A stretch of 64,000 nt of DNA, from NCBI RefSeq assembly GCF_907163265.1, contig NZ_CAJQUM010000001.1:2418001-2482000 (forward strand), given 5' to 3'. Source of the DNA: Georgfuchsia toluolica. GTDB taxonomy: Bacteria; Pseudomonadota; Gammaproteobacteria; Burkholderiales; Rhodocyclaceae. A program made the position numbers and the translations under genes. This document shows, piece after piece, positions 35,093 to 44,559 of the stretch (position 1 is its first letter; each line of letters opens with the position of its first letter). Under the pieces are notes generated by a model that did not search any database, had not been told where the DNA came from, and worked only from the letters and a program-made list of their open reading frames with translations.

Positions 35093-35093
35093 T

Positions 35094-38000
35094 ATGAACC
35101 TTGAACTCGACATTGGCCCGCTGTCCTGGGTCAAGGAAGAAATCGAACTCGCGCTGGGCCGTGCCGCCGAGCTGCTGCAGAAATACGCCACTCACCAGGA
35201 TGCGGCGCTGCTCGCCGGGGTGCGCACCCACCTGCATCAGGCGCATGGCGCTTTGGCGGTGGTCGGACTGGACGGCATTACCGAGTTCGCGCGCGCCATC
35301 GAGCGCCTGCTCGATGCGCTGGCGCAAGGCGCGGCGTCCTGGTCACCCGCCCTTGGCGAAGCGGCGCAGGAAGGCATCGCCAGCTTGCGCCAGTATCTCG
35401 ACGAGCTGATTGCCGGGCTACCCGATCAAGCGCTGCGCCTGTTGCCTGTCTATCGCCGCCTGAACGCGGCGTCCGGCACGCAGGAAACGGCCGCCGCCGA
35501 TCTGTTCTTCCCCGATCTCACGCAGCGTCCGCCGAAACGCGCAGCCGGTTCAACGCAGCTCGACGAGCAGGCACGACAGGCACGGCTCCGGGCGGCGCGG
35601 CTCGGCTTCGAACGCGGCCGGGCGAAGTGGTTGAAGCAGGATGCAAGCGGAATACGCGACATGCGCAACTCGACCGCCATGATCGAGACGCTGCAGGAGC
35701 AGCCGGCGGCGCGCGCTTTCTGGTGGGTAACGCTGGCCTGGTTCGATGCCCTGGCCTTGGGTGGCATTGCCGATGACGATGCGGCGCGGCGTCTGTGCGG
35801 GCACATTGACGAGCAGGTGCGCCTGCTGCGCGATGGCGCTCAGGCGGTGCCCGAGCGCCTGATGCGCGATGTGCTCTACGACGTTGCCATGGCCGCCGTC
35901 AGCAATGAGCGCATCGATCTGGTGCGCGCCGCCTATCGTTTGCGTGAGTTGGTGCCGGTCGAGGCCACGGCGGGCGATCCGCGCGAAGCGGCCCTGCGCG
36001 AGATGCGCGAGCGTCTTGGCAGCAGCGTCGACGACTGGGATCAGTTCTGCGCCGGGGCGGCGATTGCCCTGCCGCGTTTCCACGAACAAAGCGCGCAACT
36101 GCTGACGCTGGCGCAACAATTGGGGCATGTCGATCTGGCGCGGCTGGTGGCGGCGCTGGCCAATGCCGCCAATCTGCTGCGCAAGAACCCGCTGCTACAC
36201 AGCGATGCACTGGCCGGCGAGGTGGCAACGGCGTTGTTGCTCACCGAGAACGCAGTCAATCGATTCGATGCGCTCGATGGCGGCTTCGTTGCGCAGGTGG
36301 ATGCGCTGACCGGACGCCTGAATGCATTGCAGCGCGGGGAAACGCTGCCGTCCCACGAATTGCCCGCGTTGCAGGCGCTCGCGCAGCGCGCCGGCAACCG
36401 CAGCGTCCTGCGGCAGCGAGGACGCGACCTGCGCGACGACCTGCGCCAGGTCGAACGGGCGCTCGACGTCTTCTTCCGTGACAGCGCCAAAGCCGAAGCA
36501 CTGGCCGGCGTCGCCCAAACCCTGCAACAAATTGCCGGCGTGTTCGAGCAGCTTGGCCAGCCGCGCGCGGTGCAAGTGACACAGGAGTGCGCCCGGCGCA
36601 TCGGAACATTCCTTGTTCCCGGTCACGAGCGCCAGCCCGGCGAGTTCGAGGAAGTGGCAAGAAAAATTTCGGCGCTCGATTTCTTTGTCGAACAATTGCA
36701 GCGCGGCCCGACCGACCTCGATGCCCTGCTTGCGCCGCCGCCGCTGTCCACATCCGGCAGCGAAACTGCACCCGCACCAGCGGCGGCGGGGATTCCAGGC
36801 GGTGCTGTCGCCGCCGAGTCGGTGACAAACGAAGCCGCCCGGCTCGCGCATGCCAACGCCGAGGAAGTGGATAACGAACTGCTCGCCGTTTTCATCGAAG
36901 AAGCAGCGCAGGCACTCGACACCATTGGCATACAGCTCGGTGGCTCGATGACCAGCCCGGCCAACCCCGAACCCCTGTCCATCCTGCGCCGCTGCTTTCA
37001 CACTTTGAAAGGCAGCAGCAGCATGGTTGGCCTGATGGATTTCGGCGAAACCGCGCACGCCGTCGAGACCGTGCTTGAGCGCCATCTGCAAAGCGGGGGG
37101 CCGGCCACACCGGAGCTGCACGAAATGGTGGATACGGCGCGGCATGTCGTCTCCGACTGGATAGGGAATTTGCAACGCGGTGCGGGCACACCGGATACCA
37201 CGTCTTTGTTGCGTCAGTGCGAAGCCATCCGGCAACAGCCGGCGCAGCATGCCGAGGCAGTTCGCACCAAACCGCCGGCAGTCGCGGATATGGAGCAGAC
37301 CCGAGCAAAATCCCAGACTCTGCTGCCCGTGTTCCTTGAAGAGTGCGCAGATCTGATTCCGGCCGTCGCCGCCGGCTTCAGCTGCTGGCGCAACGAAGGC
37401 AAAAGCGGAGCCGAGTCACTGCAACGCATTCTGCATACGATCAAGGGCAGCGCACGCATGGCCGGCGCGGTCGATATCGGCGAGACCATACACAACATCG
37501 AGACCCGTATCGCCGCTGCGCAGGCCACGGCAGTTGTAACGCCGGAGCTGATCGATGAACTGGAAACGGGGTTCGATCGCATCGTCAACCGGATCGGCGC
37601 CTTGCGCGCGGCGCCGGAGGCAGGCGCGGAAGCACCGCAGCCGATGCTGCGCGTGCCGGCTGGGCTGGTCGACACCATGGTGAACGAGGCGGGCGAGATT
37701 GCGATCGCGCGCGCGCACATCGAGGGCAGCGCAAAATCGTTGCGGGCTTCGCTCGGTGACCTGACGGAAAACGTGGCGCGCCTGCGCACGCATTTGCGCG
37801 AACTGGAGATTCAGGCCGAGTCGCGCATACAGTCGAATGCGCAGTCACATGGCAGCGAGGAGAGTATTCAGGAATTCGATCCGCTCGAAATGGATCGTTT
37901 CACGCGCATGCAGGAACTGACGCGCATCCTCGCCGAGGACGTGAACGACGTCGCCACCGTCGAGCACGGCCTGCTGCATGACCTGGATCAGGTGGATGCC

Positions 38001-39446
38001 GCGCTGACGCAGCAGGCCCGCCTTGCGCGCGAACTGGCACAGCAGCTGATGGGCGTGCGCATGGTGCCATTCAGCACGATTGCAGAACGCCTGCGGCGGG
38101 TGCTGCGGATGACCGCCGGTGAAGCCGGCAAAAAGATCGGGCTGGTCATTGAAGGTGGCGCGGTCGAACTCGACCGCTCGGTGCTGGAGCGAGTGACGGG
38201 GCCGCTCGAACATCTGCTGCGCAACGCCGTCGTGCATGGCATCGAGACGGGCGACCAGCGCGCCGCGGCCGGCAAGCCGGCGCAGGGCGAAGTGCGGCTG
38301 GCGCTGCTGCAGGCCGGTAACGAGGTGCAGATCAGTGTCGGCGATGACGGTCGCGGCCTCGATTACCCGTGCATTCGGGACGAAGCGGTCAAGCGCGGCC
38401 TGCTCGGCGCGGATCAGGAAACCAGCGAAGCGCAACTGGAGCAGCTGATATACCGGCCCGGTTTCACCACCGTGACCCGCCTCTCGGAAAGTGCCGGACG
38501 CGGTGTCGGCCTGGATGTGGTCAAAAGTGAGATCGCGGCAATGGGCGGCCATGTCGACGTCAGGGCGCAAGCGGGCCGCGGCACCACTTTCTCGCTGCAT
38601 CTGCCGCTGACGCAGGCGGTGCTTCCTGTCGTGCTGGTGAAATCCGGCAGGCGCACCTTTGCCATTCCGGCATCGATGGTAGTGCAGGCCAGCGACATGA
38701 AAGCCGAGGCGATGGTGCAATTGCGCTCCGCTGCCGAGCTGGAGTGGCAGGGTCAGCGCCTCGCCTTGCATTACCTGCCGCGCCTGCTGGGAGACAGTGC
38801 GACCCAGCCGCTGTTGCAGCACCGCCATTGGGTCTTGGTACTACGCGGTGGCGTGCAGCAGATTGCGCTGGAAGTGGATGCGCTGGTCGGCAACGAGGAA
38901 GTGGTAATCAAGAACATCGGCCCGCAGCTGGCGCACGTGCCGGGCATCAGCGGAGCCACCGTTCTCAGCCATGGCGAGGTGGTGTTGATCGTCAATCCGC
39001 TGCTCCTGGTCAACGCACAATTGGCGCAAACACAACCGCGCGCTCCGGTGCCGGTAGCTGAACCGGCGCCAGCCGCATTGCCGCCGCTGGTGATGGTGGT
39101 CGATGATTCGCTCACGGTGCGCAAGATCACCGGCCGCCTGCTCGACCGTGCCGGCTATCGCGTGATGACGGCGAAGGATGGCGTCGATACGCTGGAACAG
39201 TTGGCCGAGGCGGTACCCGCTGTGATGCTGCTCGATATAGAAATGCCGCGCATGGACGGGTTCGAACTGCTGCGCCGCCTGCGCGCCGATGCGCGCTTCA
39301 AGTCGCTGCCCGTCATCATGATCACCTCGCGCATCGCCGACAAGCACCGCAACTACGCGCTGGAACTCGGCGTGAATAATTATCTCGGCAAGCCCTACGA
39401 CGAAGCGGAGTTGCTGGCGATGATCGCGGGATTCATCGCCAGATGA
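35094..39446 (+). CDS. chpA: Hybrid chemosensory histidine kinase ChpA/PilL
   Basis: The 1450-residue CheA-type kinase of the twitching-motility pathway starts at ATG 35094 (MNLELDIGPLSWVKEEI); the longer frame from 35001 lies over pilJ. Residues 1-580 are a helical Hpt-like region without clear phosphohistidines. Two histidine phosphotransfer domains follow: CFHTLKGSSSMVGL near 640 and ILHTIKGSARMAGA near 780. Then come the dimerisation helices, the ATPase with LLRNAVVHGIE, VGDDGRGLD and GRGVGLDVVKSEI (about 1040-1185), a CheW-like domain, and a receiver with Asp in MLLDIEMPRMDGFELL. P. aeruginosa ChpA has more Hpt/Tpt/Spt domains, so this is a reduced version. Confidence 0.95.
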   Translation: MNLELDIGPLSWVKEEIELALGRAAELLQKYATHQDAALLAGVRTHLHQAHGALAVVGLDGITEFARAIERLLDALAQGAASWSPALGEAAQEGIASLRQYLDELIAGLPDQALRLLPVYRRLNAASGTQETAAADLFFPDLTQRPPKRAAGSTQLDEQARQARLRAARLGFERGRAKWLKQDASGIRDMRNSTAMIETLQEQPAARAFWWVTLAWFDALALGGIADDDAARRLCGHIDEQVRLLRDGAQAVPERLMRDVLYDVAMAAVSNERIDLVRAAYRLRELVPVEATAGDPREAALREMRERLGSSVDDWDQFCAGAAIALPRFHEQSAQLLTLAQQLGHVDLARLVAALANAANLLRKNPLLHSDALAGEVATALLLTENAVNRFDALDGGFVAQVDALTGRLNALQRGETLPSHELPALQALAQRAGNRSVLRQRGRDLRDDLRQVERALDVFFRDSAKAEALAGVAQTLQQIAGVFEQLGQPRAVQVTQECARRIGTFLVPGHERQPGEFEEVARKISALDFFVEQLQRGPTDLDALLAPPPLSTSGSETAPAPAAAGIPGGAVAAESVTNEAARLAHANAEEVDNELLAVFIEEAAQALDTIGIQLGGSMTSPANPEPLSILRRCFHTLKGSSSMVGLMDFGETAHAVETVLERHLQSGGPATPELHEMVDTARHVVSDWIGNLQRGAGTPDTTSLLRQCEAIRQQPAQHAEAVRTKPPAVADMEQTRAKSQTLLPVFLEECADLIPAVAAGFSCWRNEGKSGAESLQRILHTIKGSARMAGAVDIGETIHNIETRIAAAQATAVVTPELIDELETGFDRIVNRIGALRAAPEAGAEAPQPMLRVPAGLVDTMVNEAGEIAIARAHIEGSAKSLRASLGDLTENVARLRTHLRELEIQAESRIQSNAQSHGSEESIQEFDPLEMDRFTRMQELTRILAEDVNDVATVEHGLLHDLDQVDAALTQQARLARELAQQLMGVRMVPFSTIAERLRRVLRMTAGEAGKKIGLVIEGGAVELDRSVLERVTGPLEHLLRNAVVHGIETGDQRAAAGKPAQGEVRLALLQAGNEVQISVGDDGRGLDYPCIRDEAVKRGLLGADQETSEAQLEQLIYRPGFTTVTRLSESAGRGVGLDVVKSEIAAMGGHVDVRAQAGRGTTFSLHLPLTQAVLPVVLVKSGRRTFAIPASMVVQASDMKAEAMVQLRSAAELEWQGQRLALHYLPRLLGDSATQPLLQHRHWVLVLRGGVQQIALEVDALVGNEEVVIKNIGPQLAHVPGISGATVLSHGEVVLIVNPLLLVNAQLAQTQPRAPVPVAEPAPAALPPLVMVVDDSLTVRKITGRLLDRAGYRVMTAKDGVDTLEQLAEAVPAVMLLDIEMPRMDGFELLRRLRADARFKSLPVIMITSRIADKHRNYALELGVNNYLGKPYDEAELLAMIAGFIAR

Positions 39447-39465
39447 TCCAGAAGAAACCCTTTCC

Positions 39466-40083
39466 ATGCCTTTTGCCATGCTGAAGAAGCTGCGCCGGCA
39501 AACGGCCCGCCTCGCGCCGTGGCTCTTTTACCAGTTGGCGCGCAGTTGGCGCATTCGCGTGTCAGGCGAACTGCCCGAGGGTGCGGCGGTCATCGCTTTC
39601 TGGCACGGCGATATGCTGCCGGTATGGAAGCATTTCGCCGATACGCAAGCGATGGCGCTGATCAGCCTCAGCCGCGATGGTGGCCTGCTGGCGGATCTGG
39701 TCGGGCGCTGGGGTTTCGAAACCGTGCGCGGCTCATCGTCGAAGGGCGGCAGCGAGGCGCTTGCCAATATGGTCAGCGCGCTGAATTTGGGGAAGCGTGT
39801 TCTGATCACGCCCGACGGACCGCGCGGCCCGCAGCACAGCATGAAGCCGGGCGCGGTAATCGCGGCACACCGCGCCGGCGTGCCGCTGGTATTGTGCCGC
39901 GTCAGCGCCGGCAGTTCAGTCCATGGCAGCAATTGGGATCGCTTCCTGATCCCGCTGCCATTCGCGTCGATAGAGCTGGAATTCGTCACGCTCGTCATCC
40001 CCGCCGATGCAGACCGAAAAAAGCTGGATCGCCTTAATACCTATGCGGAAAGTTTATTGAAGAAGTTGACGCCGCTACTCTGA
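39466..40083 (+). CDS. DUF374 lysophospholipid acyltransferase-like protein
   Basis: The 205-residue protein belongs to the DUF374/LPLAT group: IAFWHGDMLPVWKHFAD (about 42), ALISLSRDGGLLADL, GFETVRGSSSKGGSEAL (about 84) and VLITPDGPRGPQHSMKPG (about 110). The HGD and PDGPRG motifs replace the HX4D and EGT motifs of PlsC. Acyl transfer to lipid A or phospholipid is plausible but unproven. It begins 19 bases after chpA and is followed at 3 bases by the next gene, so all may share the pil-chp transcript. Confidence 0.88.
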   Translation: MPFAMLKKLRRQTARLAPWLFYQLARSWRIRVSGELPEGAAVIAFWHGDMLPVWKHFADTQAMALISLSRDGGLLADLVGRWGFETVRGSSSKGGSEALANMVSALNLGKRVLITPDGPRGPQHSMKPGAVIAAHRAGVPLVLCRVSAGSSVHGSNWDRFLIPLPFASIELEFVTLVIPADADRKKLDRLNTYAESLLKKLTPLL

Positions 40084-40086
40084 TTC

Positions 40087-40845
40087 ATGACGATGCGCTT
40101 GAAACAATGCCCGAAATGCGGCCATCTGCGGCAGTCCGGCGACACGTCGCCGCCAGAGCAATGCCCGGCCTGCGGCATTTATTTCGCCAAGTGGCTGGCG
40201 CGCGACAGCTTTGTGCCGCCCGCGCTGCGCAAGGAGGAGACGGAGCCGGATGCCGAGGCGGCAAACTGGCGCGACTGCATTCTTGAGCGCATCCTGCACG
40301 TGCCGCAGAACGTGAGCGGCGCGCAGATCTGGGGCCGCGCCGCGATCCTGTTATTCCTGCTGGTGTGGGGCGTTCGCCTCGGGATGATGAATTACCGCAA
40401 TGGCGAGATGGGGCAATCGTTCATGCACAACATCCTGCTGCCGATCCACGAAGCCGGGCACATTCTGTTTATTCCGTTCGGCGAGTTGATGACCATCCTC
40501 GGCGGCAGCCTGTTCCAATTGCTGTTTCCGCTCATCATCGGCGGCGCGCTGCTGTGGCAGAACCGCGATGCCTTCGGCGGCGCGGTCGGCGCCTGGTGGG
40601 CGAGCGTCAGCCTGATGGATCTGGCGCCCTATATCTATGACGCGAGGGAACCGCAACTGATCCTGCTTGGCGGTCATACCGGCGATGACGGGCCGCACGA
40701 CTGGATCTACCTGCTCGGCGAATTCGGCAAGGTGCAGCGCTCGCAAGCCTATGGCGCCTGGGCGCATCATCTCGGCTTTGCGCTGATGCTGCTGTCGCTC
40801 GCGGCGGCGGCCTGGGCGTTGTGGCACTGGCATAAACGCGCATAA
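40087..40845 (+). CDS. Zinc-ribbon membrane protein with HExxH motif
   Basis: The 252-residue protein starts with a four-cysteine zinc ribbon (CPKCGHLRQSGD and CPACGIYF, residues 8-33). Membrane segments follow at about 83-100, 125-145, 150-170 and 225-245. The loop after helix 1 has LLPIHEAGHILFIPFGELM: HEAGH fits the HExxH zinc-protease motif at a membrane edge, as in site-2-protease-like M50 families. A LGGSLFQLLFPLIIGGALLW segment could be its core helix, and a second acidic ligand could be in SLMDLAPYIYD. I know no named family for this architecture. It follows DUF374 by 3 bases. Confidence 0.82.
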   Translation: MTMRLKQCPKCGHLRQSGDTSPPEQCPACGIYFAKWLARDSFVPPALRKEETEPDAEAANWRDCILERILHVPQNVSGAQIWGRAAILLFLLVWGVRLGMMNYRNGEMGQSFMHNILLPIHEAGHILFIPFGELMTILGGSLFQLLFPLIIGGALLWQNRDAFGGAVGAWWASVSLMDLAPYIYDAREPQLILLGGHTGDDGPHDWIYLLGEFGKVQRSQAYGAWAHHLGFALMLLSLAAAAWALWHWHKRA

Positions 40846-40873
40846 TCGCCAGTGCCACCCTAGAGGATAAAAA

Positions 40874-41023
40874 TGCGCAAAGGCAAATTGAACGCTCCCA
40901 CCCCCGGAGGGCTCGCTTTGCACAGCTCGCCCGCTTCGGCGGCGCAGCGCCTTGCTCTGCGAAACCCCGCCTACGCCCCCGCCCCAGGGCGGGGCTACCG
41001 ATCAGCTCGCTACGCTCGATATC
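40874..41023 (+). repeat. Dispersed GC-rich intergenic repeat, copy C
   Basis: Long copy. From 40875: GCGCAAAGGC, CTCCCACCCCCGG, GGGCTCGCTTTGCACAGCTC, GCGAAACCCCGCC, GCCCCAGGGC and CAGCTCGCTACGCTCGATAT. It fills most of the gap between the zinc-ribbon gene and yqgE, closely matching copy B read in the other direction. Confidence 0.75.
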
Positions 41024-41099
41024 ACAAGGCGCTCCGGCGCTGCTTTTCACGCTAAGCGAGGGAATCTACCGCGCGGGATAGCGTTACAATGCAATCCTG

Positions 41100-41660
41100 A
41101 TGGACACGGTCAGCCTTGCCAACCACTTCCTGATCGCCATGCCCGCCATGGCTGACCCGAATTTTTCGCGCTCCCTCACCTACATCTGCGAACACAATGC
41201 CGAAGGCGCGCTCGGCGTCATCATCAACCGGCCGACAGATATGACGCTTGGCACATTGCTGGAACGCGTCGACATCGCCTATGAGGAAAAGGCGCCGGCC
41301 ACGGCGCCGATCTATTTCGGCGGCCCGGTGCAGACCGACCGTGGTTTCGTGCTGCATCAACCGGCGCAGCAATGGCAATCGCAACTGCGCGTCGACAACA
41401 ATATCGCCCTCACCAGTTCGCGCGACATCCTGCAGTCCATCGGCCAGACCGGCGAACCGTCGAAGGCGCTGGTCATGCTCGGCTATTCCGGCTGGGCAGC
41501 GGGACAGCTTGAGTGGGAACTGGCGCAAAACGCCTGGCTGACGGTACAGGCCGACCCGCACATCATTTTCGACCTGCCGCCCGAGGTGCGCCTTGACGCC
41601 GCGCTGCATCTGCTCGGCGTCGACTTCTCCAACCTGTCCGAGGTGGCGGGGCACGCGTGA
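41100..41660 (+). CDS. yqgE: YqgE/AlgH family protein
   Basis: The 186-residue protein has the DUF179 fold marks: [12 protein letters not shown] at the start, [24 protein letters not shown] (about 22-45), [15 protein letters not shown] (about 74) and the late [18 protein letters not shown]. The function is not established (AlgH was linked to alginate control in Pseudomonas). It overlaps ruvX by 4 bases. In related genomes the order is yqgE-ruvX-pyrR-pyrB-pyrC; pyrR is missing here. Confidence 0.95.
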   Translation: MDTVSLANHFLIAMPAMADPNFSRSLTYICEHNAEGALGVIINRPTDMTLGTLLERVDIAYEEKAPATAPIYFGGPVQTDRGFVLHQPAQQWQSQLRVDNNIALTSSRDILQSIGQTGEPSKALVMLGYSGWAAGQLEWELAQNAWLTVQADPHIIFDLPPEVRLDAALHLLGVDFSNLSEVAGHA

Positions 41661-42130
41661 CGGCTGCCCGCTCCACTTCCGCGCCAAACAGCGCCGCAGG
41701 CGCTTCCGTACTGGCTTTTGATTTCGGCCTCTGCCGCATCGGCGTCGCCGTCGGTGCACCGATGCTCGGCAGCGCGCGCGCACTGGCCACGATCGATGCG
41801 GAAGACAACGCCAGCCGTTTCGCCGCCATCGCCAAACTGATCGCCGAGTGGGAGCCGCGGCTACTCGTGGTCGGCCTCGCGCTCGACCTGGACGGGGGCG
41901 AACACGAAATGACATTGCGCTGCCGCCGTTTCGCGCACCAGCTCGAAGGCCGTTTTCGGCTGCCGGTGACGCTGGTCGATGAGCGCCTCAGTTCGGTCGA
42001 CGCCGAATCGCGGCTGGCGGCGCAAGGACAGAACTGGAAGCAGCGCAAGCAGACGCTGGATGCCGAGGCGGCGGCAACCATCCTGCACGATTACTTTTCG
42101 CAACAAGGGGTTTTCGGGGAAAAACAATGA
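41657..42130 (+). CDS. ruvX: Putative Holliday junction resolvase / pre-16S rRNA nuclease RuvX (YqgF)
   Basis: The 157-residue RNase H-fold protein has the three acidic sites: [16 protein letters not shown] (about 15), [16 protein letters not shown] with [12 protein letters not shown] (about 108), and [13 protein letters not shown] near the end. YqgF matures the 5' end of 16S rRNA in E. coli; a Holliday-junction role was suggested by fold. The GTG start overlaps the yqgE stop. The pyrB gene begins 40 bases later. Confidence 0.93.
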   Translation: MTAARSTSAPNSAAGASVLAFDFGLCRIGVAVGAPMLGSARALATIDAEDNASRFAAIAKLIAEWEPRLLVVGLALDLDGGEHEMTLRCRRFAHQLEGRFRLPVTLVDERLSSVDAESRLAAQGQNWKQRKQTLDAEAAATILHDYFSQQGVFGEKQ

Positions 42131-42170
42131 TGAACACTTATCGCTCATATCGCGCGGTCGGAGGCTAGCC

Positions 42171-43136
42171 ATGAACGCCTCCAATCCGCAGCTGAACAAG
42201 AACGGCGAGCTGCAGCATCTGCTCACCATCGACGGCCTGCCGCGCGAGATCATCATGGCGATCATCGACCGCGCCATACCCTTCGCCAAGCCGGTCAGGG
42301 GCGAGGCGAAGAAGCTGCCGCTGATGCGCGGCAAGAGCGTGTTCAACCTGTTCTTCGAGAACTCGACGCGCACGCGCACCACCTTCGAGATCGCGGCCAA
42401 GCGCCTTTCCGCCGACGTGATCAATCTCAATATCAACTCTTCCTCGACCGCCAAGGGCGAGACCCTGCTCGACACCGTCGACAACCTGACCGCGATGCAG
42501 GCCGACATGTTCGTCGTGCGCCATGCCGAGAGCGGCGCGCCGCACCTGATCGCGCAGCACCTGGCGGCGACCGGCGGCAACCACATCCATGTCGTCAATG
42601 CCGGTGACGGGCGCCATGCGCACCCGACGCAGGGCCTGCTCGACATGTACACCATCCGCCACTACAAGAAGGATTTCAGCAATCTCACGGTGGCGATCAT
42701 CGGCGACATCCTGCACTCGCGCGTGGCGCGCTCGCAGATCCTCGCGCTGACCGCGCTCGGCGTGCCGGAAATACGCGTCATCGCACCGAAGACACTGCTG
42801 CCGACCGGCATCGAGCGCATGGGCGTGCGCATCTGCAACGACATGAACGAAGGGCTGCGCGGCGTCGATGTGGTGATGACCCTGCGCCTGCAGAACGAAC
42901 GCATGCAGGGCGCATTGCTGCCGAGCCCGCAGGAGTTCTTTAAGGTCTACGGTCTGACGCCGGAACGGCTGGCGCTGGCCAAGCCCGATGCCATCGTGAT
43001 GCATCCGGGGCCGCTCAACCGCGGCGTTGAAATCGATTCGGCGGTGGCCGACAGCCGGCAGGCCGTGATTCTGCCGCAGGTCACTTTCGGCATCGCCGTG
43101 CGCATGGCGGTGATGAGCATGCTGGCGGAGAAATAA
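42171..43136 (+). CDS. pyrB: Aspartate carbamoyltransferase catalytic subunit
   Basis: Condenses carbamoyl phosphate and aspartate in pyrimidine synthesis. The 321-residue protein from ATG 42171 has GGAG 7 bases upstream; the longer frame from 41979 lies over ruvX. Catalytic motifs are [19 protein letters not shown] (about 58, the STRT phosphate loop), [28 protein letters not shown] (about 145), TLRLQNERM and [12 protein letters not shown] (about 280). It is class A-like and followed at 2 bases by an inactive dihydroorotase-like subunit, with which it should form a dodecamer. No pyrI and no pyrR are nearby. Confidence 0.96.
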   Translation: MNASNPQLNKNGELQHLLTIDGLPREIIMAIIDRAIPFAKPVRGEAKKLPLMRGKSVFNLFFENSTRTRTTFEIAAKRLSADVINLNINSSSTAKGETLLDTVDNLTAMQADMFVVRHAESGAPHLIAQHLAATGGNHIHVVNAGDGRHAHPTQGLLDMYTIRHYKKDFSNLTVAIIGDILHSRVARSQILALTALGVPEIRVIAPKTLLPTGIERMGVRICNDMNEGLRGVDVVMTLRLQNERMQGALLPSPQEFFKVYGLTPERLALAKPDAIVMHPGPLNRGVEIDSAVADSRQAVILPQVTFGIAVRMAVMSMLAEK

Positions 43137-43138
43137 CA

Positions 43139-44422
43139 ATGAAATTACTGATCAAGAACGGCCGCGTCGTCGATCCCGCGAACGACCTCGACAAACAGGC
43201 CGACGTCTTCGTCGTTGCCGGCCACATTGCCGCGATCGGCCAAGCGCCCAAGGGTTTCGAGTCGGCCGCGGTCATCGACGCCGGCGGCTGCGTGGTAGCG
43301 CCGGGCCTGGTCGATCTCGCCGTGCGGCTGCGCGAGCCGGGCTATGAATACAAGGCCACGCTGGAATCGGAAATGGCGGCGGCCGCCGCGGGCGGCGTGA
43401 CTTCGCTGGCCTGCCCACCCGACACCGACCCGCCGCTCGACGAGCCGGGTTTGGTCGAAATGTTGAAACACCGGGCGCGGCTGCCCGAGTTCGCTCATGT
43501 CTATCCGGTGGGCGCATTGACGCTTGGCCTCAGTGGCGAACGCATTACCGAAATGGCCGAGCTGGCCGAGGCCGGCTGCGTCGCCTTCAGTCAGACCGGA
43601 ACTGCCATCGTCGATACCCAGGTACTGCTGCGCGCGATGCAGTACGCCGCAACTTTCGGTTTCGCGGTGTGGTTGCCGCCGGTCGATCCGCATCTGGCGC
43701 AGGGCGGCGTCGCACACGACGGCGAAGTCGCCGCCCGCCTCGGCCTCGCCGGCATCCCTGTGGTCGCCGAAACCGTGGCTCTGTCGACCATGCTGCAACT
43801 GGCACGCGAGACCGGCGCGCGCCTGCATGTGCGGCGCATTTCCTCGGCCGCCGGGCTGGAGATGATCGAGGGCGCGCGTGCGGCCGGCATCGCCGTGACC
43901 TGCGACGTGTCGGTGCATCACCTGCATTTGTGCGAGGACGCTATCGGCTATTTCGACCCGCTGGCGCGCTTCGATCCGCCGCTGCGCGCGCAGGGCGACA
44001 TGCAGGCACTGCGCCACGGTCTCGCCAGCGGAGCGATCAATGCGCTGTGCTCGGATCACACCCCGGTCGATGACGACGGCAAGCAGGTACCGTTCGCCGA
44101 AGCCGAACCCGGCGCCACGGGACTGGAACTGCTGCTGCCGCTCGCGCTGCGCTGGGGGCGCGAACTCAAGCTGCCGCTGGCCAAGACGCTGGCACGCATC
44201 AGTGCCGATCCGGCGCGCATTCTCGGCATCGACGCCGGGACGTTGAAAGTCGGCGCCGCGGCGGACATCTGCATTTTCGATCCCGAGGCGAGTTATCGCA
44301 TCACGCGCGAATCACTCAAGAGCCAGGGCAAGAACACGCCCTTCCTCGGCCAGGAACTGCAAGGCCGCGTGCGCTACACCCTGATTGACGGACACCTTGC
44401 TTATGATGGAAGCTGGGCATAG
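43139..44422 (+). CDS. pyrX: Catalytically inactive dihydroorotase homologue (PyrC-prime)
   Basis: The 427-residue protein has the dihydroorotase fold, including LVDLAVRLREPGYEYK (about 58), LACPPDTDPPLDEP, VHHLHLCEDAIGYF and NALCSDHTPVDDDGK. The metal-binding HxHLR motif is changed to LAVRLREPG, so two zinc ligands are missing, and the usual lysine that is carboxylated is not evident. This matches the non-catalytic PyrC-prime of Pseudomonas-type aspartate carbamoyltransferase, needed for assembly or activity of PyrB. A true dihydroorotase must be encoded elsewhere. It starts 2 bases after pyrB. Confidence 0.92.
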   Translation: MKLLIKNGRVVDPANDLDKQADVFVVAGHIAAIGQAPKGFESAAVIDAGGCVVAPGLVDLAVRLREPGYEYKATLESEMAAAAAGGVTSLACPPDTDPPLDEPGLVEMLKHRARLPEFAHVYPVGALTLGLSGERITEMAELAEAGCVAFSQTGTAIVDTQVLLRAMQYAATFGFAVWLPPVDPHLAQGGVAHDGEVAARLGLAGIPVVAETVALSTMLQLARETGARLHVRRISSAAGLEMIEGARAAGIAVTCDVSVHHLHLCEDAIGYFDPLARFDPPLRAQGDMQALRHGLASGAINALCSDHTPVDDDGKQVPFAEAEPGATGLELLLPLALRWGRELKLPLAKTLARISADPARILGIDAGTLKVGAAADICIFDPEASYRITRESLKSQGKNTPFLGQELQGRVRYTLIDGHLAYDGSWA

Positions 44423-44559
44423 GAATGGAATGATCAATACTCGTCTCGGTTTGGCCCGGCCTGAGGGGCGCCCCTTTATCCCTTCCATCTCTGTCCGGAT
44501 GATTATCAATAAGCGGACAAAGCCGTCCGACCAATAGCTGTTTGACATAACAGGTAACA

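Noticed and set aside
44460-44480. AGGGGCGCCCCT palindrome as terminator after pyrX
   Set aside because: It has no loop bases and only a short following T run, so a stable terminator hairpin is doubtful.
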